A stretch of 64,000 bases of DNA from Paenibacillus sp. FSL R5-0490 (GTDB lineage: Bacteria > Bacillota > Bacilli > Bacillales > Cytobacillaceae): NCBI RefSeq assembly GCF_001956215.1, contig NZ_MRTQ01000018.1, forward strand, positions 1 to 64,000. Direction: 5' to 3'. The notes below the pieces were generated by a model, which did not search any database, had not been told where the DNA came from, and was given only the letters and a program-made list of their open reading frames with translations. Positions 17,776-25,610 of this stretch are shown here, one piece after another; positions within the stretch are counted from its first letter, which is position 1; each line of letters starts with the position of its first letter. The position numbers and the translations under genes were made by a program.

Positions 17776-19271
17776 GATTGGACGAACTTTTGGAAAGAAA
17801 ATTTGGATACTCTGCCTTCAGACCTGGACAAAAGGAAATTATTGAATCTGTGCTCGCAGGAAGGAATACTGTTGCCATGCTGCCTACAGGTACAGGAAAA
17901 TCCCTTTGTTATCAGCTGCCGGGATATATGATTGAAGGCCAGGTGATTATAATTTCTCCTTTGCTGTCCCTGATGCAGGATCAGGCAGAACAGCTTATGA
18001 TGAATGGGGAAAAAAAGGTGATAGCATTCAATTCTTTTCTATCCCGTTCTGAAAAAAAACAGGCATTAACTAATCTGAATCAGTATAAGTTTATCTTTAT
18101 TTCACCCGAAATGCTCTATTATGAATCAATACAATCTCAGTTGAAAAAATTGCGCATCGCTTTATTTGTTGTTGATGAAGCTCATTGTATCTCCCAATGG
18201 GGATATGATTTCAGGCCAGATTATTTAAAGCTTGGCGAAGTGAGACAAAAGATAGGGAACCCGGTTACGCTTGCTTTAACTGCCACAGCTACGCATGAGG
18301 TTAAAGCAGATATAAAAAAGTCACTCGGCATTCTTGACTGCAGCGAATTTATTTATTCGGTTGACCGTCCTAATATAGCGCTAACTGTAGAAAAAGCAGA
18401 AAATTTCCGTGTGAAAACAAAGAGGCTTGTGGAGCTTGCTGAGAGCCTTGAGGGTCCTGGCATAATATATTTTTCCAGCAAAAAAATGGCTGAACAAACA
18501 GCCGATATGCTTAGGGGAAATGGAGCTAAAAGAGTGATGGCTTATCATGGGGGAACAGACCAGGAAAGCCGCATCCTTGTGCAGCAGCAGTTTATCCATG
18601 GGCAGCTCGATCTTATTTGCGCTACAAGCGCCTTTGGCATGGGCATCAATAAAGATAATATCCGGTATGTGATACACTTTCATATGCCTCTTCAGATTGA
18701 ATCTTATTTGCAGGAAATTGGACGGGCAGGAAGGGATGGAAAACAAAGTATAGCTATTATGCTCTATACACCAGGTGATGAGCAGCTTCCCATACAAATT
18801 GCAGAAAATGAATTTCCTGACAAGTCTCAAATTGATTGGATCAGCAGCTGGATGGAAGAAAACCCGAATGCGATCACGAATGTCAGTGCTTATGAAGAAC
18901 AAATTAAACAGCGTTCCGGTTTAACAGAAATTCAGTGGAGAATATTTAATGACTTTTTTGAACGGAAAGCCAAATCCGGACTGGGGTATAAAAGGATTCT
19001 GCAGGAAATGAATGCGTACTGCGAAGGCAGAATCAAATTGAAAAGAAATAGCATTGAGGAAGTGTATAGGTGGATACACACAAAAAACTGCCGGAGAGAA
19101 AATATACTTTCCTTTTTTGATGAGGAAAAAAATACCCCGGTCCAATACTGCTGTGATATATGCGGTTTGCAATTTGATGAATTCATAAGAAACACAAAAT
19201 CAGATAATCAGGATAGTATGCTTTATGATTGGAAAAATCATTTAGAATATCTCCTGATTCCAAGTGAGTGA
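17772..19271 (+). CDS. recS: RecQ-family ATP-dependent DNA helicase RecS
   Basis: A 3'-5' DNA helicase of 499 residues (B. subtilis RecS 496) acting in replication-fork repair. It has Walker A LPTGTGKSLCYQLP (about 37-50), the DEAH box (about 135-138), SAT-like TATAT, the helicase C domain (IYFSSKKMAEQTADML) and motif VI EIGRAGRDG. A short RecQ zinc-binding region follows, with Cys near CRRENILSFF and CCDIC. It lacks the C-terminal HRDC domain of RecQ. It is coupled to ypbB upstream by a 4-base overlap and to ypbD just downstream. Confidence 0.93.
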   Translation: MRLDELLERKFGYSAFRPGQKEIIESVLAGRNTVAMLPTGTGKSLCYQLPGYMIEGQVIIISPLLSLMQDQAEQLMMNGEKKVIAFNSFLSRSEKKQALTNLNQYKFIFISPEMLYYESIQSQLKKLRIALFVVDEAHCISQWGYDFRPDYLKLGEVRQKIGNPVTLALTATATHEVKADIKKSLGILDCSEFIYSVDRPNIALTVEKAENFRVKTKRLVELAESLEGPGIIYFSSKKMAEQTADMLRGNGAKRVMAYHGGTDQESRILVQQQFIHGQLDLICATSAFGMGINKDNIRYVIHFHMPLQIESYLQEIGRAGRDGKQSIAIMLYTPGDEQLPIQIAENEFPDKSQIDWISSWMEENPNAITNVSAYEEQIKQRSGLTEIQWRIFNDFFERKAKSGLGYKRILQEMNAYCEGRIKLKRNSIEEVYRWIHTKNCRRENILSFFDEEKNTPVQYCCDICGLQFDEFIRNTKSDNQDSMLYDWKNHLEYLLIPSE

Positions 19272-19277
19272 ACCGAG

Positions 19278-19889
19278 TTGAAGAAAAAATACGAGGACGT
19301 CATTAAGGAATTAACTGACAAGGAACTATTATTCCATCTTTATCTTACTCAGGTGCTTATTTTAGCCATTGCTTTCATCCTTAGTATTATATTATTTAAC
19401 AGCTTTGAGGAATTCCAGGCTCTTTTTGTACTTGATGATATTAATATTCTTGTCATTGGGGCAGCGGCAGGATTGGCTGTTGTCCTGATTGATATTGTTT
19501 TGATGAAGCTCCTCCCTGAGGAAATGTATGATGATGGAGGGTTAAATAAGAAAATCTTTCAAAACCGCCATATTCTTCATATTGCTTTTATTGCAGCAGT
19601 GGTGGCAATAAGCGAAGAACTTCTGTTCAGAGGTGTCATTCAGACCCATTTTGGACTTGCAATCTCCAGTCTTATTTTTGCACTTGTTCATTATCGATAT
19701 CTTTTTAATTGGTTTTTGTTTGTAAATATTATTACATTAAGCTTTTTTATAGGTTATATTTATCATATATCCAATAATTTGCTTGTTACGATTGTTATGC
19801 ATTTTCTGATTGATTTTCTTCTGGGTATCCTGATTCGAAAACGGTACCTGAAAAAATCAAAAGAGGAAAAGGCAATGAACAATAGCTAA
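19278..19889 (+). CDS. ypbD: CPBP-family intramembrane metalloprotease YpbD
   Basis: A 203-residue polytopic membrane protein of the CPBP/Abi (Rce1-like) family. The catalytic motif EELLFRG lies near residue 115, with the second motif ALVHYRY (FxxxH-type His) near 137 and a third HFLIDF near 177. The substrate is unknown; relatives cleave prenylated peptides or confer bacteriocin immunity. It starts with TTG at 19278, only 6 bases after recS, with a weak ribosome site, so it may depend on coupling. B. subtilis YpbD has about 189 residues. Confidence 0.82.
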   Translation: MKKKYEDVIKELTDKELLFHLYLTQVLILAIAFILSIILFNSFEEFQALFVLDDINILVIGAAAGLAVVLIDIVLMKLLPEEMYDDGGLNKKIFQNRHILHIAFIAAVVAISEELLFRGVIQTHFGLAISSLIFALVHYRYLFNWFLFVNIITLSFFIGYIYHISNNLLVTIVMHFLIDFLLGILIRKRYLKKSKEEKAMNNS

Positions 19890-19941
19890 CAGCAGCGTCA
19901 AATAAACTTCTTATGATTTTATTTACAGGAAGGGATGAAAC

Positions 19942-20676
19942 ATGAATAAAGAAGACCCATATAGAGATCAGGCTGAAAGACTCCGCAAGAGGATTGACAG
20001 AAAACAGGAAACGGGAGACAGCGGGCAAAAATCCGCTTTGCCGCCGCGGAGCCGTATACATCAGGAAAAAAGAAAAAAAAATAAATGGAGAGTTAAATAC
20101 CCTGTTATTCGTTTGCTGGCTTTATTTTTTATCCTTCTCCCGATTACCATTTTCAGCATTTATCAATATGTAAGCAGTGATAAAAGCACCAATACCGGGT
20201 TAAATGCAGAATCTGAAGAAATTGGTTCTGAAACGGTCGTTTTTGCCACAAATGATGATGATGAAGGGACAACCATTGAAGTAAGAGAAGAGCGGGAAAC
20301 TGAGAAAACTGAAGCTGAGAAACCTGAAAAAGCTAAAGAGTCACATGAAAAAGAAGCTGCCAGCGACCAGCAGGAAAAACAGACTTCTCAAAAGCCTGAT
20401 GAAGAAGATAAAGGTTCTGAATCCGCTTCCGAAAAGCAGGCCAGGCAAACAGCTTCTGAAAGTACAGACCCGTCGAAAACTGCCGGGACACAGGAAGAAT
20501 TAAAAAAGGAAGTCAAAGTTGTCTACCATACGGTTAAACCAAAGGAAACAATCTTTCGAATTGCCATGACCTATTATAAATCCCAATCCGGAATTGAAAT
20601 AATAAAGAAAGCCAACAATTTGCCGTCAAATGAAATACAAACGGGCCAGGTATTAAAAATTCCTCTTGAGCAATAA
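19942..20676 (+). CDS. ypbE: YpbE, membrane-anchored LysM protein
   Basis: A 244-residue protein with a basic cytoplasmic N-terminus (about 1-50), one transmembrane helix (about 54-74) and a long low-complexity linker rich in E, K, S and Q. A single C-terminal LysM domain follows (about 198-242; YHTVKPKETIFRIAMTYYKS). This layout suggests a single-pass protein whose LysM domain touches peptidoglycan. It follows ypbD and precedes ypbF as in B. subtilis. The exact function is unknown. Confidence 0.85.
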   Translation: MNKEDPYRDQAERLRKRIDRKQETGDSGQKSALPPRSRIHQEKRKKNKWRVKYPVIRLLALFFILLPITIFSIYQYVSSDKSTNTGLNAESEEIGSETVVFATNDDDEGTTIEVREERETEKTEAEKPEKAKESHEKEAASDQQEKQTSQKPDEEDKGSESASEKQARQTASESTDPSKTAGTQEELKKEVKVVYHTVKPKETIFRIAMTYYKSQSGIEIIKKANNLPSNEIQTGQVLKIPLEQ

Positions 20677-20764
20677 AAGAGTCTATGACCAAATGCTGTC
20701 TTCTCTCCCAGTCATAGAATAATGTACAAGCTCATACATTTATTATGAAAGGGAGGGAGCGTTT

Positions 20765-21223
20765 TTGGAATCGCCGATTAGAATGCTTGACGAACGTACA
20801 GACCAGGCAACAAGAAAAATGCTTGAGAAAGTTGTGGAGAGAAAACAAAAGTTTGATCGATTCAAGTCCTGGCATTTAATTGCCATGTGGGCGACCGTTT
20901 TTATATCCTTTTTATTCTTTTTTTACCTTTATAAAAGTGTTATGCAGCCTTACTCTTACTCGTTTGCATCGATGTTTTCGGCTTTTGTCAAACAGTCTGC
21001 TAATTTCTATTTACTAGTTTTTACGGTTGGCGTTTATGGGTTTATGAATCTTTTGAGAGAAAAAAGAGATAAAGCAGAAAAAGAATTTCATGCACTAAGG
21101 TGTGAAATAATTGATAAGAGCAAAGATCTCTGGAAAAAAGAAGATGAATGGAAAAATCGCCATAACGTTTTCGAAATGATGAAAAAAAATTATGATATAA
21201 ACCTTTATCATGAGAACAAATGA
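20765..21223 (+). CDS. ypbF: YpbF, two-span membrane protein of unknown function
   Basis: A 152-residue protein with two transmembrane segments (about 34-55 and 75-97) between charged, probably helical ends; the C-terminal 50 residues are rich in K, E and D. Length agrees with B. subtilis YpbF (147). It starts with TTG, set by a strong AGGGAGGGAG. No enzymatic motif is visible. It ends the ypb group and shares a bidirectional terminator with the cotJ operon. Confidence 0.8.
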   Translation: MESPIRMLDERTDQATRKMLEKVVERKQKFDRFKSWHLIAMWATVFISFLFFFYLYKSVMQPYSYSFASMFSAFVKQSANFYLLVFTVGVYGFMNLLREKRDKAEKEFHALRCEIIDKSKDLWKKEDEWKNRHNVFEMMKKNYDINLYHENK

Positions 21224-21253
21224 AAAAAGAAGCAGCCTGCCTGCTTCTTTTTG
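21223..21253. terminator. Bidirectional terminator between ypbF and cotJC
   Basis: AAAAAGAAGCAG pairs with CTGCTTCTTTTT, giving a T tract on either strand. Its left end overlaps the last bases of ypbF. Confidence 0.9.
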
Positions 21254-21261
21254 TTAAGTAT

Positions 21262-21831
21262 TTAGAAGAATTTCTTTTTATCCCGTTCTTCCTTTAGAAT
21301 CTCAACGGCTTCTCTGAAGCGCTGGGAATGGATGATCTCTCTTTCTCTTAAAAACCGGAGTCCGTCATTTAGATCCGGATCATCACTCATATTTATAATC
21401 CACTGATAGGTTGCCCTTGCTTTCTCTTCTGCGGCGATATCTTCGTATAAATCTGCTATTGGATCGCCTTTTGCCTGGATATAAGAAGCCGTCCAAGGCA
21501 CACCTGCAGCATTATGATAAAACAGAGCATTATCATGGTTAGCATAATGGGCATCCAGGCCTGCAGCCTTCATTTGATCAGGCGTTGCATCCTTCGTTAA
21601 TTTGTAAATCATTGTAGCAATCATTTCCAAATGTGCAAACTCCTCTGTTCCAATATCTGTAAGAAGTCCGATGACTTTATCCGGAATAGTATATCGCTGA
21701 TTCAAATATCTTAGTGCGGCCGCAAGTTCACCGTCCGCACCCCCATATTGCTCTATTAGATACTTTGCCAGTTTAGGATTGCAAGTGCTTACCTTCACCG
21801 GATATTGCAGTTTTTTTTCATAAACCCACAT
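21262..21831 (-). CDS. cotJC: Spore coat protein CotJC (manganese catalase family)
   Basis: Inner-coat protein of 189 residues with the ferritin-like, di-manganese catalase fold. Conserved ligand patterns are GGADGELAAALRYLNQRY, GTEEFAHLEMIATMI (about residues 62-76) and DIAAEEKARATYQW. It may decompose hydrogen peroxide in the spore. It is the last gene of cotJABC, in the usual order, separated from cotJB by 77 bases. Confidence 0.93.
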   Translation of the reverse strand: MWVYEKKLQYPVKVSTCNPKLAKYLIEQYGGADGELAAALRYLNQRYTIPDKVIGLLTDIGTEEFAHLEMIATMIYKLTKDATPDQMKAAGLDAHYANHDNALFYHNAAGVPWTASYIQAKGDPIADLYEDIAAEEKARATYQWIINMSDDPDLNDGLRFLREREIIHSQRFREAVEILKEERDKKKFF

Positions 21832-21908
21832 TTTTTTCTCAGCCTCCTTTGGAAGTCCGTTAGTAAGCCTTGAGCGCCTTCCTATGAAGAAGGCGCCTGA
21901 AAATCAAA

Positions 21909-22169
21909 TTATACCTGCCATGGCCACGGGGGATCATCCCAATTCCATGGCTGTCCCGAATAACTGTGGCCAAATTGCATTAATGGACCATATTTGCTTT
22001 CGATGGCATTTCTCAGTTTTTTCCGTTCTTTTGCATAATGGTTGAATTGCTTAATGGCTTCTGTATCATTATTGTGAGTATCAAGGTATAAAGTCAGCTC
22101 AACAAGAACAAAGTCTACAGCCTGAAGCTGTTCAAGAAGCTGGTAGTAATCTGCGGGTAATTGTTTCAT
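21909..22169 (-). CDS. cotJB: Spore coat protein CotJB
   Basis: An 86-residue, helical and aromatic-rich protein of the CotJB family (LLEQLQAVDFVLVELTLYLD; C-terminal PWNWDDPPWPWQV). It is needed for assembly of CotJC into the coat in B. subtilis. Its start overlaps the cotJA stop (TAATG), indicating coupled translation. Confidence 0.92.
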   Translation of the reverse strand: MKQLPADYYQLLEQLQAVDFVLVELTLYLDTHNNDTEAIKQFNHYAKERKKLRNAIESKYGPLMQFGHSYSGQPWNWDDPPWPWQV

Positions 22170-22396
22170 TATTGCTGTCCCTCCCTGGCTTTTTCATAGG
22201 GACTGTACCATGGATCATAGAAAGCCTTCCACAGAGTTCCTGTTTTTAAGGCCTGCATGGGTGTAAATTGTTCCAGTCCTGGCGGCTGAAAACCCATATA
22301 AAGGTTTGGAGGTGTGGAATAAGTTTTGACCTTTATAGGAGTGCAGGGGTCAAAGGGGCTAACATATGGGTGCCAGGTCTTACGGAGTGTATTCAT
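22169..22396 (-). CDS. cotJA: Spore coat associated protein CotJA
   Basis: A 75-residue, proline- and tyrosine-rich protein of the CotJA family (YVSPFDPCTP, PPNLYMGFQPPGLEQF). It is the first gene of cotJABC. Two adjacent ATG codons (22399 and 22396) follow AGGAGGGATT; I prefer the second because of better spacing, but either is possible. The operon reads on the minus strand, opposite to the surrounding genes, and is preceded by a sigma-E-like promoter. Confidence 0.9.
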   Translation of the reverse strand: MNTLRKTWHPYVSPFDPCTPIKVKTYSTPPNLYMGFQPPGLEQFTPMQALKTGTLWKAFYDPWYSPYEKAREGQQ

Positions 22397-22425
22397 CATA
22401 ATCCCTCCTTTTTATGCGTCATTGA

Positions 22426-22454
22426 AACTTATGAGAAACACAGTGTTTTTATGA
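22426..22454 (-). promoter_or_regulatory. Putative sigma-E promoter for cotJABC
   Basis: On the minus strand, TCATAAA (22454-22448) and CATAAGTT (22433-22426) are 14 bases apart, matching the spacing and core of sigma-E promoters. cotJ is sigma-E dependent in B. subtilis. Confidence 0.6.
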
Positions 22455-22542
22455 TCGTTTACTCCAATAAAAAGAGGGAAAAGTTGAATAAATGGCGAAA
22501 TATATGTTAGGTCTAATTAATATTACTCTTGAGGTGATGGCA

Positions 22543-23175
22543 ATGTTTGTGAAAAGTATTATGATTCCTAAACATAACTGTAAAACGATCAGACAAGATG
22601 AAGCATTGAAAGATGCTCTGGATTTGCTTGAGGATAACCAGATCGATGGACTTCCTGTGTTGGATGGCGATCAATATGCCGGCATAATTACCAGATATGG
22701 AATATATGAGAACTTCTTTTTGTCAGGAAAATCAAAGGAAGAGTTTCTTGGAGGAACACTCGTAAAAGATATTGCCACACATCAGGAGCAATATTTGCAG
22801 GGAAATGAAATCTTTGAAAAAACACTTCTGGATTTAAAGGATTTTCCTTTACTTGCTGTTTTGGGCGAAAATCGTAAATTTCTTGGCATCGTTACCCGCT
22901 TTGATGTTCTTGCTCAATTTCAATCTGCTTTCGGGACGAATAAACCCGGTGTCAGGATTGCGTTTACCTCTGTGGAAGCGGAAGGGCGAATCGCCCGTTT
23001 GGCCGAAATCGCCCATTATTTCCATGAACACATCATATCCCTTGTTACTTTTGATGAAACAGACAAGCTGGTTCGCCGCATCGTGATGAAAGTGGAGAAA
23101 AATGATAATATGGATAAGTTCATCAGCCGGCTTGAAAAATCCGGTTTCCGTGTTCTGGATATTACAGAAGATTAA
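22543..23175 (+). CDS. AcuB-like protein with two CBS domains and a C-terminal ACT-like domain
   Basis: A 210-residue cytosolic protein. Residues 1-60 and 70-130 form a CBS pair (DNQIDGLPVLDGDQYAGIIT; LLAVLGENRKFLGIVTRFDV), a nucleotide-sensing module. Residues 138-210 look like an ACT domain (IARLAEIAHYFHEHIISLV). The layout is that of AcuB, but the acu operon (acuA, acuC) is not here, so a paralogue with unknown ligand is likely. I start at the ATG at 22543, 7 bases after GAGGTG; an earlier in-frame ATG at 22492 lacks a ribosome site. It is read divergently from cotJABC. Confidence 0.75.
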   Translation: MFVKSIMIPKHNCKTIRQDEALKDALDLLEDNQIDGLPVLDGDQYAGIITRYGIYENFFLSGKSKEEFLGGTLVKDIATHQEQYLQGNEIFEKTLLDLKDFPLLAVLGENRKFLGIVTRFDVLAQFQSAFGTNKPGVRIAFTSVEAEGRIARLAEIAHYFHEHIISLVTFDETDKLVRRIVMKVEKNDNMDKFISRLEKSGFRVLDITED

Positions 23176-23189
23176 TGCATATATAGTCA

Positions 23190-23234
23190 ACAAAAAAAAT
23201 CCTTCTCATACACTCTGTATGGGAGGGATTTTTA
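23190..23234 (+). terminator. Terminator hairpin that includes the next gene's ribosome site
   Basis: AATCCTTCTCATACA pairs with TGTATGGGAGGGATT (two G-U pairs in RNA), followed by five T residues. The right arm contains GGGAGGG, the only ribosome site available for the ORF that starts at 23235. Confidence 0.75.
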
Positions 23235-23639
23235 TTGTTTATTATTTTGCTGAAGCTGGTGACAGGCTTTATTGGCGGCATTTTATATATTAAATTTTTT
23301 CCGGTGTCTATTCCCATGGGCATTTCAGATATGATTGTTATTTTTGTGCTCGAGCCGGCAGGCTTTGTCCTGGGAATGACTTTTTTTCTTATCTCCTTTA
23401 TAGCCAACGCAGAAATCATTAGGATGATCATCGAATGGACTGCCGGAGTTTTTAAAAATATCAAGTCATTGAAAGAAAGGAATGCTTTGTTTGGGGCTGT
23501 TGTGATCTTATTGCTGATGGTATGCTTTTTTACTTTGTCAGTCCTTTCGCCATGGGAAGCGTTTGCCCTTTTCTGTTTTTCAGCAATCTATGGTATTATT
23601 TCTTTAGATTTCAAGAAAATCAATTTTGCTGGTGATTGA
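23235..23639 (+). CDS. Small membrane protein of unknown function
   Basis: A 134-residue, very hydrophobic protein with about four predicted transmembrane segments (roughly 1-20, 30-58, 84-105 and 108-126) and a lysine/glutamate-rich loop around residues 72-82. I do not recognise a family. The start is TTG at 23235, 7 bases after GGGAGGG, but that site is inside a terminator-like hairpin, so translation may be restricted. It precedes ypbG by 28 bases and reads in the same direction. Confidence 0.6.
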   Translation: MFIILLKLVTGFIGGILYIKFFPVSIPMGISDMIVIFVLEPAGFVLGMTFFLISFIANAEIIRMIIEWTAGVFKNIKSLKERNALFGAVVILLLMVCFFTLSVLSPWEAFALFCFSAIYGIISLDFKKINFAGD

Positions 23640-23667
23640 GTAAAGGCGATTGATGGCAGGAGGATTT

Positions 23668-24456
23668 ATGATATACTTAATAGCTTTAGCCTTAATTGGC
23701 GGTGCAGGTTTACTATTGTTTATGCTTAGGGAGGCTTTTGCAGATAGAATTATATATAAAGAGCTTTCTTTTCCTGAATTTCCTGAAAGCTTTGGTGAAA
23801 TAAAGCTTTTTTTTATTTCTGATATTCATAAGAGGACAGTATCAGAAACCATAATCGGGAAGATAAAAGAGAAGAAGCCTGATCTGGTGATTATCGGCGG
23901 CGATCTCTTGGAAAAAGGAGTTCCTTTTGATAGAGTAAAGAAAAACCTGCTGAGTTTGAAGGAATGCGGGCCTGTCTATTTCGTGTGGGGGAATAATGAT
24001 TATGAAGTGGATTACCATCAGCTCGACGCCCTCCTCCTCGAATGCGGAGTGAAAATTCTTGATAACACTGCCCTCTCCTTTGAATCATCGGAAGGTGAGC
24101 GTTTTATTCTGCTGGGAACAGATGATCTCAGCAAAGAGAGGCATCGGCTCGACCTTGCACTTAAGGATGCAGGCTCTGATGGTTTTCGGGTTCTTGTCAG
24201 CCATGATCCAAGAATCATTAATAGTATAGAAAAAGAACAAAATATTCACCTTGTCTTAAGCGGGCATACGCATGGGGGCCAAATACATATTTTGGGGTAT
24301 AGCCCTTATGAAAAGGGACGGATAAAAGTGCTGCCGCAAACAACAATTCTGATCAGCAACGGCTATGGAACGACTGGAGTGCCTTTGAGGCTGGGGGCAA
24401 AGTCTGAAACACACTTCATCACCTTAAAAAAAGCTGATATCTTATCTTCAAAATGA
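23668..24456 (+). CDS. ypbG: Metallophosphoesterase YpbG
   Basis: Calcineurin-like phosphoesterase of 262 residues with one N-terminal membrane segment (about 2-20), so it is probably membrane-anchored. The five metal motifs are present: DIHKR (about 52), GGDLLEKG (about 79), GNNDYE (about 113), SHD (about 185) and GHTHGGQ (about 205). The substrate is unknown; the lpxH/YkuE-like arrangement suggests a lipid or nucleotide phosphoester. The start at 23668 follows AGGAGG closely; two upstream in-frame starts are less likely. Confidence 0.87.
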   Translation: MIYLIALALIGGAGLLLFMLREAFADRIIYKELSFPEFPESFGEIKLFFISDIHKRTVSETIIGKIKEKKPDLVIIGGDLLEKGVPFDRVKKNLLSLKECGPVYFVWGNNDYEVDYHQLDALLLECGVKILDNTALSFESSEGERFILLGTDDLSKERHRLDLALKDAGSDGFRVLVSHDPRIINSIEKEQNIHLVLSGHTHGGQIHILGYSPYEKGRIKVLPQTTILISNGYGTTGVPLRLGAKSETHFITLKKADILSSK

Positions 24457-24491
24457 AAACACATCCAGATTTTACAATTCTTACGGTCGTT

Positions 24492-24516
24492 TTTATACTT
24501 TTTAAGTAGGTATAAA
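24492..24516 (+). promoter_or_regulatory. Inverted repeat upstream of the MerR/B12 regulator
   Basis: TTTATAC and GTATAAA are separated by 11 bases, between ypbG and the regulator gene. It could be a regulator site; there is no direct proof. Confidence 0.35.
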
Positions 24517-24518
24517 TT

Positions 24519-24547
24519 TTGAAATTTAATCGCTGTCCAGCGATATT
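24519..24547 (+). promoter_or_regulatory. Putative promoter with a perfect palindromic operator
   Basis: TTGAAA (24519-24524) and GATATT (24542-24547) are 17 bases apart. The spacer and -10 overlap contain a perfect palindrome, ATCGCTGTCCAGCGAT (24529-24544). Binding there would block RNA polymerase, which suits autorepression by the downstream MerR-type protein. Confidence 0.5.
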
Positions 24548-24578
24548 TGCTAATTAGCATTGAAGGGAGGGCTTTAGC

Positions 24579-25484
24579 ATGGCAACTGAAGAAGGTAAAT
24601 ATAATATTAAGGCTGTTTCTAAGATGCTCGGCATTCAGCCAGGAACCTTAAGGGCGTGGGAAAGGCGATATCAAATCGTTGCTCCAAAGAGAAATGAATC
24701 CGGCCATAGACTATACAACGAAGAGCATATCAAAATATTAAAATGGCTGATCAGGAAAGTAGATCAGGGCTTTTCCATCAGCCAGGCTGTTTCCCTTCTG
24801 GAGAACAAGGAATTAAATGCCGAGCCGCTTCAGATGGATAAGGAAGGAGACCGGTCGGGTGCCCTCGCCAATGAGCTTCTTGAAGCTCTCCTTCATTTTA
24901 ATGAATCGAAAGCGCATGATTTGATTAATCAGGCTTTTAGTTTTTACACAATAGATAAAGTCTTAATTGATATACTAGGCTCTCTTTTAGTGAAAATTGG
25001 ACACCTATGGGAGGAGGGGAAAATTACCAGTGCTCATGAGCACTTTGCCTCGTCCATATTAAGATCAAGAATAGGGATGATTCTGCATTCCTTTCCGCAT
25101 AACGGGGTTCTGCCAAAGGTGGTCGCAGTTTGCGGCCCTGGAGAAGCTCACGAATTAGGACTTTTAATTTTTACGTTGTTTCTGCGGAGAAGAGGATTTG
25201 AGGTTGTTTACCTTGGGACAAGCATAGCTGATGAAGATATTGACACTGTAATTGAAGTGGTTAAACCCAAGTTTTTATTTCTGTCGTGTACAATGAAGTC
25301 CAACGTGCCGGAAACCCTTAAACTTTCAGAGCGACTTACGGGGACTTATGGAAACATCCATGTAGGCATTGGGGGATTCGGCATTGATTCACTAAGTAAT
25401 GAAGAAAAAATGAATTATAAACAGTTTATACCCGGCAGTTCTCCGCAAGAATGGGAAGAGTGGATTAAAGAACGGCTCCTATAA
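24579..25484 (+). CDS. MerR-type regulator with B12-binding domain (CarH/LitR-like)
   Basis: A 301-residue regulator. An N-terminal MerR winged helix occupies about residues 8-75 (IQPGTLRAWERRYQIVAPKR). A helical bundle and a Rossmann-type cobalamin-binding domain follow (about 95-300). The residues that define B12 photoreceptors are present: W144 with nine residues before E154-H155, and E189-A-H191-E-L-G194, the ExHxxG cobalamin motif. In CarH and LitR, adenosylcobalamin in the dark keeps the repressor on DNA and light releases it. Light response here is inference from those residues. GGGAGGG precedes the ATG. No photolyase or carotenoid gene is adjacent. Confidence 0.82.
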   Translation: MATEEGKYNIKAVSKMLGIQPGTLRAWERRYQIVAPKRNESGHRLYNEEHIKILKWLIRKVDQGFSISQAVSLLENKELNAEPLQMDKEGDRSGALANELLEALLHFNESKAHDLINQAFSFYTIDKVLIDILGSLLVKIGHLWEEGKITSAHEHFASSILRSRIGMILHSFPHNGVLPKVVAVCGPGEAHELGLLIFTLFLRRRGFEVVYLGTSIADEDIDTVIEVVKPKFLFLSCTMKSNVPETLKLSERLTGTYGNIHVGIGGFGIDSLSNEEKMNYKQFIPGSSPQEWEEWIKERLL

Positions 25485-25490
25485 ACAAAT

Positions 25491-25527
25491 GATCTGGCGG
25501 TAAATTGCCGGGTCTTTTCTTTTTTTA
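25491..25527 (+). terminator. Intrinsic terminator after the MerR/B12 gene
   Basis: GATCTGGC pairs with GCCGGGTC (with mismatches/G-U), followed by TTTTCTTTTTTT. Confidence 0.7.
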
Positions 25528-25610
25528 GTCACAGAAAAAAAGACGACTCACAAACTAAGCAATATATCATACACTAAACCAAAGAGTTGGTTCAGGTCAG
25601 GGGGCTTACC

